This document shows, in pieces, positions 21,898-33,300 of a DNA stretch of 64,000 nucleotides. A program made the position numbers and the translations under genes. Under the pieces are notes generated by a model that saw nothing but the letters and a program-made list of their open reading frames with translations, searched no databases and was not told the DNA's origin. Position 1 is the first letter of the stretch; every line of letters begins with the position of its first letter. The DNA is from a virus: positions 25,836 through 89,835 of IMG/VR virus record IMGVR_UViG_3300031957_002677, one strand, 5' to 3'.

Positions 21898-22237
21898 CCA
21901 TAGTAATTGTTGTGGATAATGCACCAACAGTAATGACTAAATTATTACCAATAACATTTAATGAAACTGCTGTACCAATTCCATTTGTACTAATACCACC
22001 AGTTACTAGAATCTCACCAGTCACATCAAGTGCTTTCTGTGGTTGAGTGCTACCAATACCTACAGAATATCCAGTTCCTACAATTACGTCAGACTGAACT
22101 TTACCACCAATAGTAACATCTGTGCTAATAGCAACAGTATTTGCATCTAGATTGAGATTTGTGGGACTAGTTAATTTGGGTACTCCAGAAGAACCAATCA
22201 GTTCTATTTTCTTTACACCAAAATTTTTATCTGCCAT
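21893..22237 (-). CDS. Short tail-fibre-like protein (114 aa)
   Basis: The protein contains SVGIGSTQPQKALDVTGEI, which resembles RVGINSGTPEHELDVIGDA near the N-terminus of the 700-residue fibre encoded at 24184-26286. It looks like a fibre N-terminal or attachment module followed by a very short shaft. It may be a true small virion protein or a truncated remnant of a longer fibre gene. It has its own late promoter (22250-22257) and an intact frame from ATG 22237, which favours a functional gene. Confidence 0.6.
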   Translation of the reverse strand: MADKNFGVKKIELIGSSGVPKLTSPTNLNLDANTVAISTDVTIGGKVQSDVIVGTGYSVGIGSTQPQKALDVTGEILVTGGISTNGIGTAVSLNVIGNNLVITVGALSTTITMG

Positions 22238-22249
22238 GGTTTTTTTAGT

Positions 22250-22257
22250 TATTTATT
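22250..22257 (-). promoter_or_regulatory. T4-like late promoter AATAAATA
   Basis: The minus strand reads CGAATAAATAAC, 12 bases before the ATG of the 114-residue gene and overlapping the end of the subtilase gene. The leader would be very short. It matches NATAAATA. Confidence 0.5.
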
Positions 22258-24184
22258 CGTATGATATAGTTATTCCTTCAAGAGTTATATTTTCCATAGA
22301 AACTTTATCATCATTAGCATATGGGTTATAAGTAACTCTTGGATCTGCACCTCTTAAATTATAACTTCCAGTCCAATAATTTGTTTGAGTGTCGTCATTA
22401 ATTGCAGAATAAAAACCATCACCAGAACCAGAAGTTGTAGTTACTGGTAAAATAGTAGTGCCATGATCTTTTAACCAATTATGAACTGCTCTAGAATCTG
22501 CAGTTGGATTTGCTTCTAAAAATAATGCAATCAAACCACATGCAACGGGAGATGCAGCAGAAGTTCCATTGAAAGATGCATCATAAAAATTAGAATCATC
22601 ATATCTTTCATAATCATTATATCCACCATCAGAAAAAACTCCACCAGCAGCAAGAGTTTCATCTGCTGGAGCCCAAACATCAATACCAGGACCATTGTTT
22701 GAATATGATGCCTGATATTCTGCACCAGGAGTAGTCAAAGTATCTTCTAATGCACCAACACATACAACAGGATGAAAGTCTTTTGACTCATCAAATCCAA
22801 TTCCCTGAGGATTCATCCAATCACGATGATTGCAAGGAACTGTAGTTGATGGAAATTCATCTCTAGGGTCCGTTGTACTAAAGTAATCATCTTCCAAATA
22901 ATTTAATCTATCTGGATCAGTTGCACCAATACCTAGTCTTTGATTATTATTTCCTGCTGCTGCAACATAAATGACACCTTCTAACATCAATTCATTTGCA
23001 GCAGCATCAGTTGAATTGGAACGTGAAGAAGATGACCAAGATTTATATGCACCATTGACTTGATTACTCAATCCACTTTTCATTGCAGTAACTTGATCTG
23101 TTACTGATGCATCTCCAATAAATGAACCTGTTGAACCTCTAAAATTATAAATTACGGTATCACTAGATGAGAATGCTGCTTGATATCCCCAACTACCATT
23201 AATAATCGTTGGATTCTTTCTACCAGTTGATGAATTAACTGGTTTTAGACGTTGCCAAAGTTTCATCGCATCATAATTAGTTTCAATACCCATTGAAACA
23301 TTGTCACCAATACCAGGCATGTTCCAAATATTTGCTTCAAAAGCATTACCAAAGTTTTTACCTGCTACTAATGATGCACATGCAGTTCCGTGTCCACTTG
23401 TTAAACTATTAGTACCATCTAAAGATCCACCCATAGATCTTGCTTCAGTATAATTTGCAGATACTGTAATAGTTCCTTCTGATTGAAACTGTGCAGATCT
23501 ATTTAAACTGTTTGTCCACCAATCTCTAGATGCTGATTCTTGTCCTGTTACTCTACCATCTGCTCTTGTAGTTGTATATCCATTAGAGATAAAGTAATCT
23601 GGATCAATATAATATGGACCATCAAGAATAATATCTCTTACTCTAGATTGACTATTTCCATCCATAAACTCTGGATGATATTGTAAAACTCCAGAGTCAT
23701 GAATAATTACATCCACATTCCTACCAGTTAGAGTGAAAGAAACGTCACCTTCTTGAACTGCAACAGTACCACTATTATCTGAAAAAAATGTGCCAGTTTG
23801 CCTGACTGTTGGCCTTGCTACACCATAATTAGATCTATCTAGTTCTACATCAGTTGGATTAGTTGCAGGTATGCTTGCAGAAAGTACATCACGATAGAAC
23901 TTTACATTCTTCTTAAATCTTTTTGTGGCAAATTGAGGTTCTGGATATGAATCTGGATTATCAATAGGTGATAATTCTATCCATTTAATATGAGGATGAG
24001 CAGCAATCTCTGCTGCTTCCTCTTCTGTCAGTTCATAAGTTCCACGAGTAGAACTATGTTCTTTAAAATCTGTACATGCTACTTGTCTATCAGGAATACC
24101 ATCTTGATTAGAGTCTACAATTAATGCATCATGAATCTCAGTCCAATATTCTGGACTTGTAACGGATAATTCGTATCTTTGCAT
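22253..24184 (-). CDS. Subtilisin-like serine protease (peptidase S8), 643 aa
   Basis: A complete S8 catalytic set is present: Asp163 in VDVIIHDSGV, His265 in SGHGTACASLVAG, oxyanion Asn412 in VAAAGNNN and Ser542 in FNGTSAASPVACG. There is no signal peptide. Residues 1-100 are a separate domain (possible propeptide or virion-anchoring region) and the C-terminal about 70 residues another. The gene sits between two tail-fibre genes, its ATG overlapping the upstream stop (TGATG), so it is probably made late and packaged or used in assembly. It could mature tail fibres, process itself, or cut host surface proteins at adsorption. Confidence 0.85.
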   Translation of the reverse strand: MQRYELSVTSPEYWTEIHDALIVDSNQDGIPDRQVACTDFKEHSSTRGTYELTEEEAAEIAAHPHIKWIELSPIDNPDSYPEPQFATKRFKKNVKFYRDVLSASIPATNPTDVELDRSNYGVARPTVRQTGTFFSDNSGTVAVQEGDVSFTLTGRNVDVIIHDSGVLQYHPEFMDGNSQSRVRDIILDGPYYIDPDYFISNGYTTTRADGRVTGQESASRDWWTNSLNRSAQFQSEGTITVSANYTEARSMGGSLDGTNSLTSGHGTACASLVAGKNFGNAFEANIWNMPGIGDNVSMGIETNYDAMKLWQRLKPVNSSTGRKNPTIINGSWGYQAAFSSSDTVIYNFRGSTGSFIGDASVTDQVTAMKSGLSNQVNGAYKSWSSSSRSNSTDAAANELMLEGVIYVAAAGNNNQRLGIGATDPDRLNYLEDDYFSTTDPRDEFPSTTVPCNHRDWMNPQGIGFDESKDFHPVVCVGALEDTLTTPGAEYQASYSNNGPGIDVWAPADETLAAGGVFSDGGYNDYERYDDSNFYDASFNGTSAASPVACGLIALFLEANPTADSRAVHNWLKDHGTTILPVTTTSGSGDGFYSAINDDTQTNYWTGSYNLRGADPRVTYNPYANDDKVSMENITLEGITISYE

Positions 24185-26286
24185 CAAAGCATGGTCTCCC
24201 TTACTACTCTATATGTAACAATTCCACTCACCCCAGTTTCTGGTGTCCATTGTAATTCACAAGTTCCAGCATTTACAGTTGCACCAACAGAAACTAGAAG
24301 ATCATTATTATACATGATCGCATATTCTTGAGCATATGCTGTAGTTCCATCATTCATCACAAGAACTTTTTGAGATTGAATTCCAGATGAATGTTGGAAA
24401 TATAATGTATATTCTGCAGTCTTAAAGTCATCAGTTGCAATTACCCAACCAGCGTCACCTGTTGTAGTAACACCTGCTGTTGCGGTGAATGATCCATAGT
24501 CAGTGTAAACACCATAGACTTCTTCAACTTGTAGAGGTGTTCTTGGATTTATAGTTCCAACACCAACCGAACTTACCGTAATATTAGGAGAACCACTCAG
24601 TCCCGTTGAATTGCCAGTTACATCACCAGTTAACGGACCATTAAATGATGTCGCATAAAGTGTTCCAGTTACAGTAGCACCTGTACTAATAGTTTCAAAC
24701 TTCTTAGAGTTATTATAGAAAAGACTTACACCAGCACCCACTCTAAAGGATGCCATCTCTGCAGTAGTTCCATATTGTCCAATAGTAACGGATGGATTTG
24801 CGTCAATGTTAAGACCACCACCACCTTGATCTTGGATATAACTATTTGTACCATCAAAGTAAATTCTTAGGTCATTACCTGCACCAAAGATTGCCTGATC
24901 ATTATTTCCAAGTTGAATATTATTCTGGAATGTTACTTCATCAGTAAATGTAGAAATTCCAGTTGATTGTAATCCACGTGTACTCGTAACACCAGCATTA
25001 GAGAGTTGACCAGTAGAAGGATTATATTGTAGTTTTCCACTCAGATCATATCTATTAAATGTATGACCACCTTGGGTTGGATCAAGGAATAGTGCAAGAT
25101 CATAATCATCACTATTAGATACACCTGCAGTAAAGACTTTGTGCTGACCAACTAAGTCACCATCAAATCCAGATGCAGTAACAATACCAGCATATTGTGC
25201 TCCACCATCAGAAGTAATCGTAAGAGATGTACCAATTCTAATTTCATCATTAATACCATCAATTGTAATACTGGATGAACCAACTGTTAAAATTCCAGTA
25301 ATTCTTGCGTCTCCATTGACCCAAAGTTGAGTTCCAGCAGCACCTACAGGACCAATTTCTGTTTGGAATCTTGGATTTGTTGTCCCCAAACCAACTGCAG
25401 CAGTATCAGTAAAGATACCGACAGCAGCATCACCATTGAGTAATCCAAATACTCCTGATGGACCACCAGAACCTTCACCTAGTCCAACACCATAATCTAC
25501 AATATTGAGAGTAGAAATACCAGTGATATTGGAACCATCACCATGAAATTCTGTTGCAGTAATGACACCTACACCTGCAATACCTCTATTGTTTAGATCT
25601 AAGTATCCACCAAGTTGTGGTGATGGATCAGAAAGAACATCTGTTAGACCACCAGAGTCAATGTATGCAGTGACCAGACCTGATGTTCCATCTAGAGTAA
25701 CACCTAGACCAACAAAGTCGAGGATTTGAATTCTGCCAGCAGTTCCACTATCAATACCTGCCTTTCTAACAGAAACACCAAGAATACCAGTGTTTCCTGC
25801 ACCGACAGATGCAACACCGTGACCAATAAGTTCTACCTCTTCACCACCAAATGCTGCAGCAAACAGTGTGATAGATCCACCACCAGGATTAATTGCATAA
25901 TCACCAGCAGTAAGTTTTACACCATCAAGGAATACACTGGTTAGATCCGTTTCTGTAAGTATGAATGAACCAAAAGTTCCAGTGGCAGGAAGTCTAGTTT
26001 GTCCTGCAGTAAGTGTAAATATTTCTGTTTGTCTAGAGACTGGAAATGATTCCCATCTCCACTTATCTCCAGTAGATTGTAAATATTGACCAGTTACACC
26101 ACTAGTGCCACCAGTTGATACGGGTGAAAATAATGCACCATCAATAGCAGCATCACCGATGACATCCAATTCATGTTCAGGTGTTCCTGAGTTAATACCA
26201 ACACGATTAGTTTCATCATTTGCATATAACAAGGTATTCGCAACTTCAATACCATTGCGAACGACAAAATTCTTGTTAATACCCAT
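24184..26286 (-). CDS. Tail-fibre protein (700 aa)
   Basis: The N-terminal segment MGINKNFVVRNGIEVANTLL followed by RVGINSGTPEHELDVIGDA is the attachment-type start common in cyanophage fibres. The shaft is Gly/Thr/Ile/Val-rich, with recurrent VGLGTTNPRF and ITGILTVGSS-type strands that suggest a trimeric beta structure. The C-terminal about 100 residues (DYGSFTATAGVTTTGDAGWV) form a globular tip. A late promoter CATAAATA and a Shine-Dalgarno (AGGAGA) precede it. It overlaps the subtilase gene. Probable receptor-contacting or baseplate-linked fibre. Confidence 0.7.
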   Translation of the reverse strand: MGINKNFVVRNGIEVANTLLYANDETNRVGINSGTPEHELDVIGDAAIDGALFSPVSTGGTSGVTGQYLQSTGDKWRWESFPVSRQTEIFTLTAGQTRLPATGTFGSFILTETDLTSVFLDGVKLTAGDYAINPGGGSITLFAAAFGGEEVELIGHGVASVGAGNTGILGVSVRKAGIDSGTAGRIQILDFVGLGVTLDGTSGLVTAYIDSGGLTDVLSDPSPQLGGYLDLNNRGIAGVGVITATEFHGDGSNITGISTLNIVDYGVGLGEGSGGPSGVFGLLNGDAAVGIFTDTAAVGLGTTNPRFQTEIGPVGAAGTQLWVNGDARITGILTVGSSSITIDGINDEIRIGTSLTITSDGGAQYAGIVTASGFDGDLVGQHKVFTAGVSNSDDYDLALFLDPTQGGHTFNRYDLSGKLQYNPSTGQLSNAGVTSTRGLQSTGISTFTDEVTFQNNIQLGNNDQAIFGAGNDLRIYFDGTNSYIQDQGGGGLNIDANPSVTIGQYGTTAEMASFRVGAGVSLFYNNSKKFETISTGATVTGTLYATSFNGPLTGDVTGNSTGLSGSPNITVSSVGVGTINPRTPLQVEEVYGVYTDYGSFTATAGVTTTGDAGWVIATDDFKTAEYTLYFQHSSGIQSQKVLVMNDGTTAYAQEYAIMYNNDLLVSVGATVNAGTCELQWTPETGVSGIVTYRVVRETML

Positions 26287-26334
26287 CGATTCTCCTGGGG
26301 TTCACTCTCCCCCCAATTTATTTTTTACTAATCC

Positions 26335-26342
26335 TATTTATG
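26335..26342 (-). promoter_or_regulatory. T4-like late promoter CATAAATA
   Basis: The minus strand reads CATAAATAGG, overlapping the stop of the 1334-residue adhesin gene and about 50 bases before the ATG of the 700-residue fibre. The leader contains GGGGGGAGAGTGAACCCC, which could fold into a small G-C hairpin just before the AGGAGA ribosome site. Confidence 0.65.
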
Positions 26343-29300
26343 TATATCTTGGATACGCATTTCCACAGTTGTCTCTTGGATTTCCACCACTTCTTGATCC
26401 ACCAAGATTACTTTTGATAGTATTGTACATACTGTCTAGAGTGGGATATCCTGCAGGATTATCTTTAAATCGATTATACCAAACTTTGACTTCATCACCA
26501 GTTGCTGGCCTCGCTTGATCATCCCAATATGCTCTATTAATTCTTCTCATAACATCAACTTTATTTGCTCTTGCAAATTCAATATAATATTTAATAACTA
26601 CAAGTCCATCTGCACCTCTGCCACCACCATTACCACATCCACCACCAGATCCACCTCCACCATAGGTGTTTCCAGACGCACCTTCTTCTGTTCCTTTTTC
26701 TTGTCTATTACTTCCTCCACATCCACCACCAGCATCAGTGCCTTGTCCTGGTCCACCTTGATCGCATGGTTTTGAACCAGGATCTGCCTGTCCAGAAGAA
26801 CATTGCCCACCATTCATCCTAGCGGCACCACCACCATGCCCACCTTCATCACCTCTTCTACCACCACCAGAACGTCCAGATGAACCACTACCTTGGCCAC
26901 CTCCACCACCTCCTCCATTATTTTCACCACCACCACCACCACCACCACAACTTGCTCTGCTGCGTTGTCGAGCTCCTCTAATTTCGATGAAAGAAGATTC
27001 TCCAGGATCTCCAGAACCAGCATTACCACCCTTACCATTACCACCTCTACCGGCCCAGAATGTAACTACATCTCCACCCTCTGCTTGATTCCATTCGACA
27101 TTAAAGGATCCAGCTCCTCCTCCTCCACCACCACCTTCATTTTGATCTTTTCCACCACCACCTCCACCAGCAACTCCTTTTGCTTCTATTCTTGCAGTTC
27201 CTTGAGGTAGAGTAAATGTTGAATTCTTTTGATTTGAAAATCTATCTACAGTTCCTGAAGTACTCTGTTCTCTAGCTCCTCCAGTTGTTCCACTACAATT
27301 ACTAAGACCCATGAAACCCATGATATTAACACCATAATTGTTGAGGAATCTCCTAGTTTTTAATGTACATCCAGCAAGACCATATGTACCATTTTCTACT
27401 GTACAACTTTTTGTTCTTACTGAGAAGGTTTTACTAACTCCACCAATGTTCATTGTGGCAGTTTTTGTAGAGCTGAAAGAACTAGATGCATTCATCTTAA
27501 TTCTTAGATCGTTACAAGAAGTTCCATTCGATACAATTTTTGTGGTTCTTCCATTAAGGAATGTAGCACCACCACCACTAACTTTAGCAGTTACACTTAC
27601 ACCAGGAGATAGACCATGAACAAAGTTTACGGGAGAAGAAGTAAATCTTGGTTGAGATTCTCTTCTTTCACCAAGATTTCGGTTAGTTTCACTTGATGGA
27701 TTCATATTATAATTATCAACAGTTGTATCATCAATTACTGTTACTGTGTCACTTGCGGTATCACTCTCACCACTTCCATTATCCTTAACCGTAATAGACC
27801 AAGTATAATTTCCATCTTGACTCATAGTTGTGGTTTTTGAACCACTTAGAGCACTAATATTATTAAAATCTTGACCACTACTAGAAGTTACTAAATCAGC
27901 ATCAGTAGCAGACCATGTGATGGTTACAGGATTGCCAGTAATTACATTTGCAGGTGTTACATTTAAAGTAACTGTTGGTTTAAATCTAAAAATAATAGTT
28001 TTGGTAACTGTTTGAGGACTTACTCCAGCACCAGTTGCTTTTGCAGTATAAACTTCACCATCAGACGCAGGAGTTACTGAGTCACTACCACTTTGTTTAT
28101 TGGAAGTATTAAATCCACTTCCACTAGTAGCTTCTACTTTAATTGCATTAGTTGATGACCAATATAAAGTTGCATTACCACCTCTCTGAATATTAAATGA
28201 TGTGGGACAACCACTTGTGGGAGGATTTCTATTAACACAGAAGAATAATGTCGGTGCTGGTGGAGTTCCAGTAATAACATTAATTTGATCTGTTGCGCTT
28301 CCAGTACAATTAGAAACAGTTAATTTAAATGTACTTTGCCCACTTGCTAGATCTGATACTGCCCTACTTCCACTCTTTGTTTGATCACCAAGAGTCGTAA
28401 CTGGAATACTACTCAAATTACTAAATCCACCAGGACCAGTGGCAGTTACTGAACTGTTAGTAACATGTGTATATGAATATCTAATTGTAGTGCTTCCTCC
28501 ATCTGGGAAGACAAACGGTGGATTAAGATTATCTGCAGTTAGATTTAATGTTGGTAGTGGAGGTGCTTTTGGTGATATTGTCCAATTAGCACTTTTAACA
28601 GAACCAGGTGTTGTGAATGCTGCAGATAAACTTACTGTTGTAGTTCTAGTGCTACAATAGTATGGAGTTGTCATGTAGACTTGAACGACATCTCCAGCAA
28701 CAAGATTACTTAATGTTGTGCCTTGCTGAGTAGTTCCTTTCTTCTTAAGGAATGAGTTGGCATTAGATGTAGTTGCAGAAATATTACAATCAAATTCAAA
28801 ACTTCCATTAACTGTAAATTCTGTACTTGCCTGTTGACCAGGATTTAGTGTAGATGATGCTTCTGGTATATTTGGGAGACTAAAACTTGTGACTCCACAA
28901 TCTCTTGCTTTTGATGTTACATTCCAAGTGTCTGATGTGGATCCATTAACTCCAGTAATAACATTAAATGTATTTGTTCCAGCAATAGTAAATGTAGCAC
29001 TTCTCGTTCCTTGAGATGCTGTTGCTGACAATAGTCTTAATTGAATTTGATCACCAAGTTGAACTCCAAATGAATTCTTAGTCCAACTTCTTACTACTGA
29101 TCCATTTCTAGTAACTTGATATTGTGAAGACTCATTTCCACCAATACTAGCAGTGCCTTCATCACCAAACGCAGTCATACCTGCTAAGGTAATTGTATTA
29201 CTATAAATTAATTCATTTCTGAGTACGTTATTTTGATCAGTAAAAGTAAATTGATTTGGGATTGTATCAATCGGTCTTGGTCGAGTTGTTACAGAATAAG

Positions 29301-30342
29301 TGTCTGACCGATTTGCAACGGTTAGTGTTGCATCAGTTTTTGCAAGATAATTGCCAGATGCTGTTTGCTTTAAGGTAATTACATCACCATTATTGCAACT
29401 GGATGGTGATGTATCTGTATAGTCTTGTACTGTAGAACCACCTCTGGTGATTTTATACTGACCATTACCACTAAAAGTGAGAGGTAGTGGGTTATTCCCA
29501 TTTAAGTTCTCATCAGCACCACTGATAGTGATTGAATTGCTTTCATGAATTGTATTAATATCTACATCAACAATGTCATTAAACGTAAAATCGTTGATTG
29601 TAGTATCTGCTGCCCTACTTTGGATTATCCAATTAGCCTGGAAAATGCCAATTTGAACAACTGTTTCTACTTGGGTGGAATAAAAATTTGATGTAGTATT
29701 TCTTAACTGTAGTGTCTGTCCATCAAAAATCTTTGCCGTTTGAGTCCAGACTCCATTTCCATTTACTTGGAGTTGTCCTGTACCAACGATAAAAATATCT
29801 ACACCAATCGTATTGTCGATGTCATCAACTGTTACGACATCACTATTGGTAAGAGTGTTAATCTCAAGATTATTAAGATCGACGAAATCGAATGGGATGG
29901 GATCGTCATCTAACAGTCTTGTTTTAGCAAACCAACCTTCTGGACCTCTTTTACCAATAGTAACGTTTACGGGATATGTTCTATTAAATGCATCTCTACC
30001 AAGTACAGCAGGTGCTTCAGTTACTACTTGAATTTCAATTTTATCTTTATTTCGGATGATGACGGGGTTATTATCTACATCATCACCAGGTAGGAATGGT
30101 CCTACTGGTCCATAAGAATCAGTTTCTTCAATATATGGAGTAACTCTAACTGAAGCTCCAGCACCAGTTGCTGTTACTAGTGCCTTATAGTTGATACCCG
30201 TAATAGTTTCTGGAGAACACGTTGCCGCTGTTCCAGGAAATACCTCAGTAACTTCTACAAAACTAAAGGAATCTGGATATTCATCAAGATTACCTCTCCA
30301 TGATATATTAGATCCAGGACCCTGAGCACCAATTAAAGGCAT
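26338..30342 (-). CDS. Giant adhesin-like virion protein with polyglycine domain (1334 aa)
   Basis: Residues 1-100 look like an attachment domain (MPLIGAQGPGSNISWRGN). About 150-1000 is a series of Ig/PKD-like beta-sandwich modules (for example PTVTLNVTPANVITGNPVTI and TITWSATDADLV). About 1050-1250 is a glycine-rich domain with many GGGGG runs, bounded by FTLPQGTARIEAKGVAG and ADGLVVIKYY. That is the pattern of phage receptor-binding domains with polyglycine-II packing. The last 70 residues are helical (RPATGDEVKVWYNRFKDN). A strong GGAGG precedes the next gene upstream. It is the best receptor-binding candidate in the window. Confidence 0.75.
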   Translation of the reverse strand: MPLIGAQGPGSNISWRGNLDEYPDSFSFVEVTEVFPGTAATCSPETITGINYKALVTATGAGASVRVTPYIEETDSYGPVGPFLPGDDVDNNPVIIRNKDKIEIQVVTEAPAVLGRDAFNRTYPVNVTIGKRGPEGWFAKTRLLDDDPIPFDFVDLNNLEINTLTNSDVVTVDDIDNTIGVDIFIVGTGQLQVNGNGVWTQTAKIFDGQTLQLRNTTSNFYSTQVETVVQIGIFQANWIIQSRAADTTINDFTFNDIVDVDINTIHESNSITISGADENLNGNNPLPLTFSGNGQYKITRGGSTVQDYTDTSPSSCNNGDVITLKQTASGNYLAKTDATLTVANRSDTYSVTTRPRPIDTIPNQFTFTDQNNVLRNELIYSNTITLAGMTAFGDEGTASIGGNESSQYQVTRNGSVVRSWTKNSFGVQLGDQIQLRLLSATASQGTRSATFTIAGTNTFNVITGVNGSTSDTWNVTSKARDCGVTSFSLPNIPEASSTLNPGQQASTEFTVNGSFEFDCNISATTSNANSFLKKKGTTQQGTTLSNLVAGDVVQVYMTTPYYCSTRTTTVSLSAAFTTPGSVKSANWTISPKAPPLPTLNLTADNLNPPFVFPDGGSTTIRYSYTHVTNSSVTATGPGGFSNLSSIPVTTLGDQTKSGSRAVSDLASGQSTFKLTVSNCTGSATDQINVITGTPPAPTLFFCVNRNPPTSGCPTSFNIQRGGNATLYWSSTNAIKVEATSGSGFNTSNKQSGSDSVTPASDGEVYTAKATGAGVSPQTVTKTIIFRFKPTVTLNVTPANVITGNPVTITWSATDADLVTSSSGQDFNNISALSGSKTTTMSQDGNYTWSITVKDNGSGESDTASDTVTVIDDTTVDNYNMNPSSETNRNLGERRESQPRFTSSPVNFVHGLSPGVSVTAKVSGGGATFLNGRTTKIVSNGTSCNDLRIKMNASSSFSSTKTATMNIGGVSKTFSVRTKSCTVENGTYGLAGCTLKTRRFLNNYGVNIMGFMGLSNCSGTTGGAREQSTSGTVDRFSNQKNSTFTLPQGTARIEAKGVAGGGGGGKDQNEGGGGGGGAGSFNVEWNQAEGGDVVTFWAGRGGNGKGGNAGSGDPGESSFIEIRGARQRSRASCGGGGGGGENNGGGGGGGQGSGSSGRSGGGRRGDEGGHGGGAARMNGGQCSSGQADPGSKPCDQGGPGQGTDAGGGCGGSNRQEKGTEEGASGNTYGGGGSGGGCGNGGGRGADGLVVIKYYIEFARANKVDVMRRINRAYWDDQARPATGDEVKVWYNRFKDNPAGYPTLDSMYNTIKSNLGGSRSGGNPRDNCGNAYPRYT

Positions 30343-30362
30343 TTACCAAAACCTCCGAAATA

Positions 30363-33300
30363 TTACTGATATTGAGATTGTGAGTACAGAACATCAAAGT
30401 CAGTTACTGGATCACCAGTATTTGATTTCCTGACCAACACATAAGTATATAGATCTATACTGTTCGCATTTCCAGTATTTATAGCTAATGAACCATAGTA
30501 TCTTGGAGACATTCTAATGTCATCAATATAAACTTCATCATTATAATATGGTGTCGGACCCTGTTTTGTAGTGATCGCAACTGTGATAGACTCACTAACT
30601 TCTAAGAATTCAGTCAGTGCAAGTCCCGCACGTGCTCTCATATTCACTGCCCAGTTATCACCAGCATCTTGTGTGAAGTAGTAGATAGAAGATTTATCTA
30701 GATCAGCATGAACAATTGTAGTGCCGATACCAATGACTGTAGAGTTGTCTAGAGTAGTGTTTTCAATGATTTCAAACACCTTCATGGTGCCTCTAATCTC
30801 TGCGTTTCCTTCAACATACATGGAAACGTCTGCTTTGGAACTATTTGTAGAACCAAAACCTACATTACGAGTAGTGTGAATACCTGTTGCATCGATTGCC
30901 CAGATATCAGACACGTCATAGAGACCAGATCCATCACCAGTAAATGTACCAATGAAGTATCCACCAATCTCAAACACATCTGTTTTATTGGAAATAGCAC
31001 CCCAAGGATACCAATCATTATCAGTAGTATAAACCCAACCAGCATTTTGACCTTTGAATGGGTTGCCGTTAAAGATAATATCACCTGGGTTTCCTGCACC
31101 CTCTCCGACAAGTTCAACAGAAGATGCTGGTTGAGTAACACCTACAGTATACTTCCTAGAAACCGTCTCTTCACCTTGTAGGAATAGACTTGGAGATTCT
31201 AATCCTTTATTTGATGTAACAGTAAGTTTATTATTAACAAGAAGTGGACCATCAAACTGTGAAATAGTAGTTTTACTATCACCACCATCAACTCTTACAG
31301 CATCAGAGACATTAACTTCGGATGCTTTGATGACATTGAATCCAAGTTTAGTATCTGGAATCTGCTTAGATTCACCTCTAAATCTAGGACGTGGTGTGGA
31401 GAATACTTCTTCATCACCTGCAGTAGTAATGACTCTCTTATTGGAGATATAGAAGTCACCATCACTATTCATACCAGTGTAAACAACAAATCCACCTTCT
31501 TCTTGGAATGATTGGGAAAGAACTTCTTCCGAAGCACTCAGTTGACGATCATGACGATCTGGGAACGCAGTAGAATAGTTACCAGGACCATAACCAAGAT
31601 ATTCAAATGTATGACCAGAAGCACGAATAATAGAATGCCTTCTTAGTTCTACTGGTTTTGCATCAATCCTTCTGAATGCGGATCCACTGATATGTGATTC
31701 TGCTTGTGTTCCTAAGAGACCTCTGTAAACCTGAACTGGATTTCCAGTCACAGTTTGCTTGACTCTCATGATTTCACTATCAATAAGAATAAAGTCACCA
31801 ATTTTCAAATCAAGATCATCAAGATCGGTAATATTCATCGTACTATCAAGTTTTGTCATTGCTAATGCAAGACTTCCATAAAGATTACCATATGGAATTG
31901 AAAGTCTGCTGCTGAAACTTTCATCACCTATAGTAATTTCTCCACCTTTAGCACCCAACGTAGTGGGATATACTGCTGGTGATCCACCAAGAGTAACAGT
32001 TGCTAATGTTGAAATTCCGACATTGACAACAAGTTCAGTTAGTGAATCAACTCTCTGAATTAAGAATTCTCCATTGAATGCTTCACTATCTCCAGTTGCA
32101 CCACCAATCAAAACACGATCATTAACTTGCAATCCGTGTGGATTAATTCCTGTTGTAAATGTAGCAATACCAGTTGCTGGTGTGAAATCAGAATTGGTGA
32201 TATTAAATGCTGGTCCGTTTAGATATGCAAATGCGTCTGATGCATTTAATTCACCAATTCCACTGATTGTAGAACCAATACCAACTGAAGTAGCAGATAT
32301 TACGTCAAAACTATTAGTTTCTCCAACACTAAGATCATTGATTTGGTATGTGGTATTATAATCCTGATAAAGGTCACTAACTCTTTCAATACTAATAGAG
32401 TCACCAATGTTATTGTAGACTTTAGTTACTCTTACAGAACCTGCAGTATGACCTGTTGTTGTCGCAATACCAACAACAGACATAGTGTTTCCTACACCAT
32501 ATGCAGAACCACCATCAATAATTTGAATACTGGCAAGTGTACCAGCAGATGATACCTGAACTCTTGCAGTTGCTTTATCACCAGTAACTGATCCACCATA
32601 TCCAATCAATTCTGCATTATAAAGGTTTTCAGTTACACCAATACCAGATCCATAATTGGATCCTGGATCAACAATCTCAACCTCTATAATTCTATTAAGT
32701 CCGTGATCAGATTTTGTAAAGATCGTATGTCTATAACCATTAACCTCATCTTGAGATAAGATATCAGTAATTCCAATACCAATACCATTATTTTCTAATT
32801 TGGAAATTACTGTTTCTTTAGTAATACTCTTTTCTGGATCATTGATAACAACCTTACCAATCGGATCCGCAACAGCAAAACATCTTGCAGGATCTGGATC
32901 AGATTTTGGATTATCTCTATCATACTCTGGATATAAGTTATCAAGAGGTTGTGATAGTTTTACACCAGTAAATGGTGAAACATTTGGTGTATTTGATGAG
33001 TTAATGATAGTTAAGTGATATACACCATCCTGCTCATTCTGTACATATCTTTGAATCTCATCTGATTTGTATACAACAAAAGTTCCATTGTGCTTTTTCT
33101 TCTTAAGTTTTGGAAGATTTTGATTACGAATAGATGTATCACTCGTAAAATCACCTGGATTTGTTAAAATATCAATTTTAAATTCTTTTCTAGATACAAT
33201 ATTATCTACAATAAATGTACCATTAAATCCTAGATTTGCTTTTCCTGTGGTGTTAAATCCACTAATTGTATTGATGATTTCTACTTGAGAACCAGCAGTC

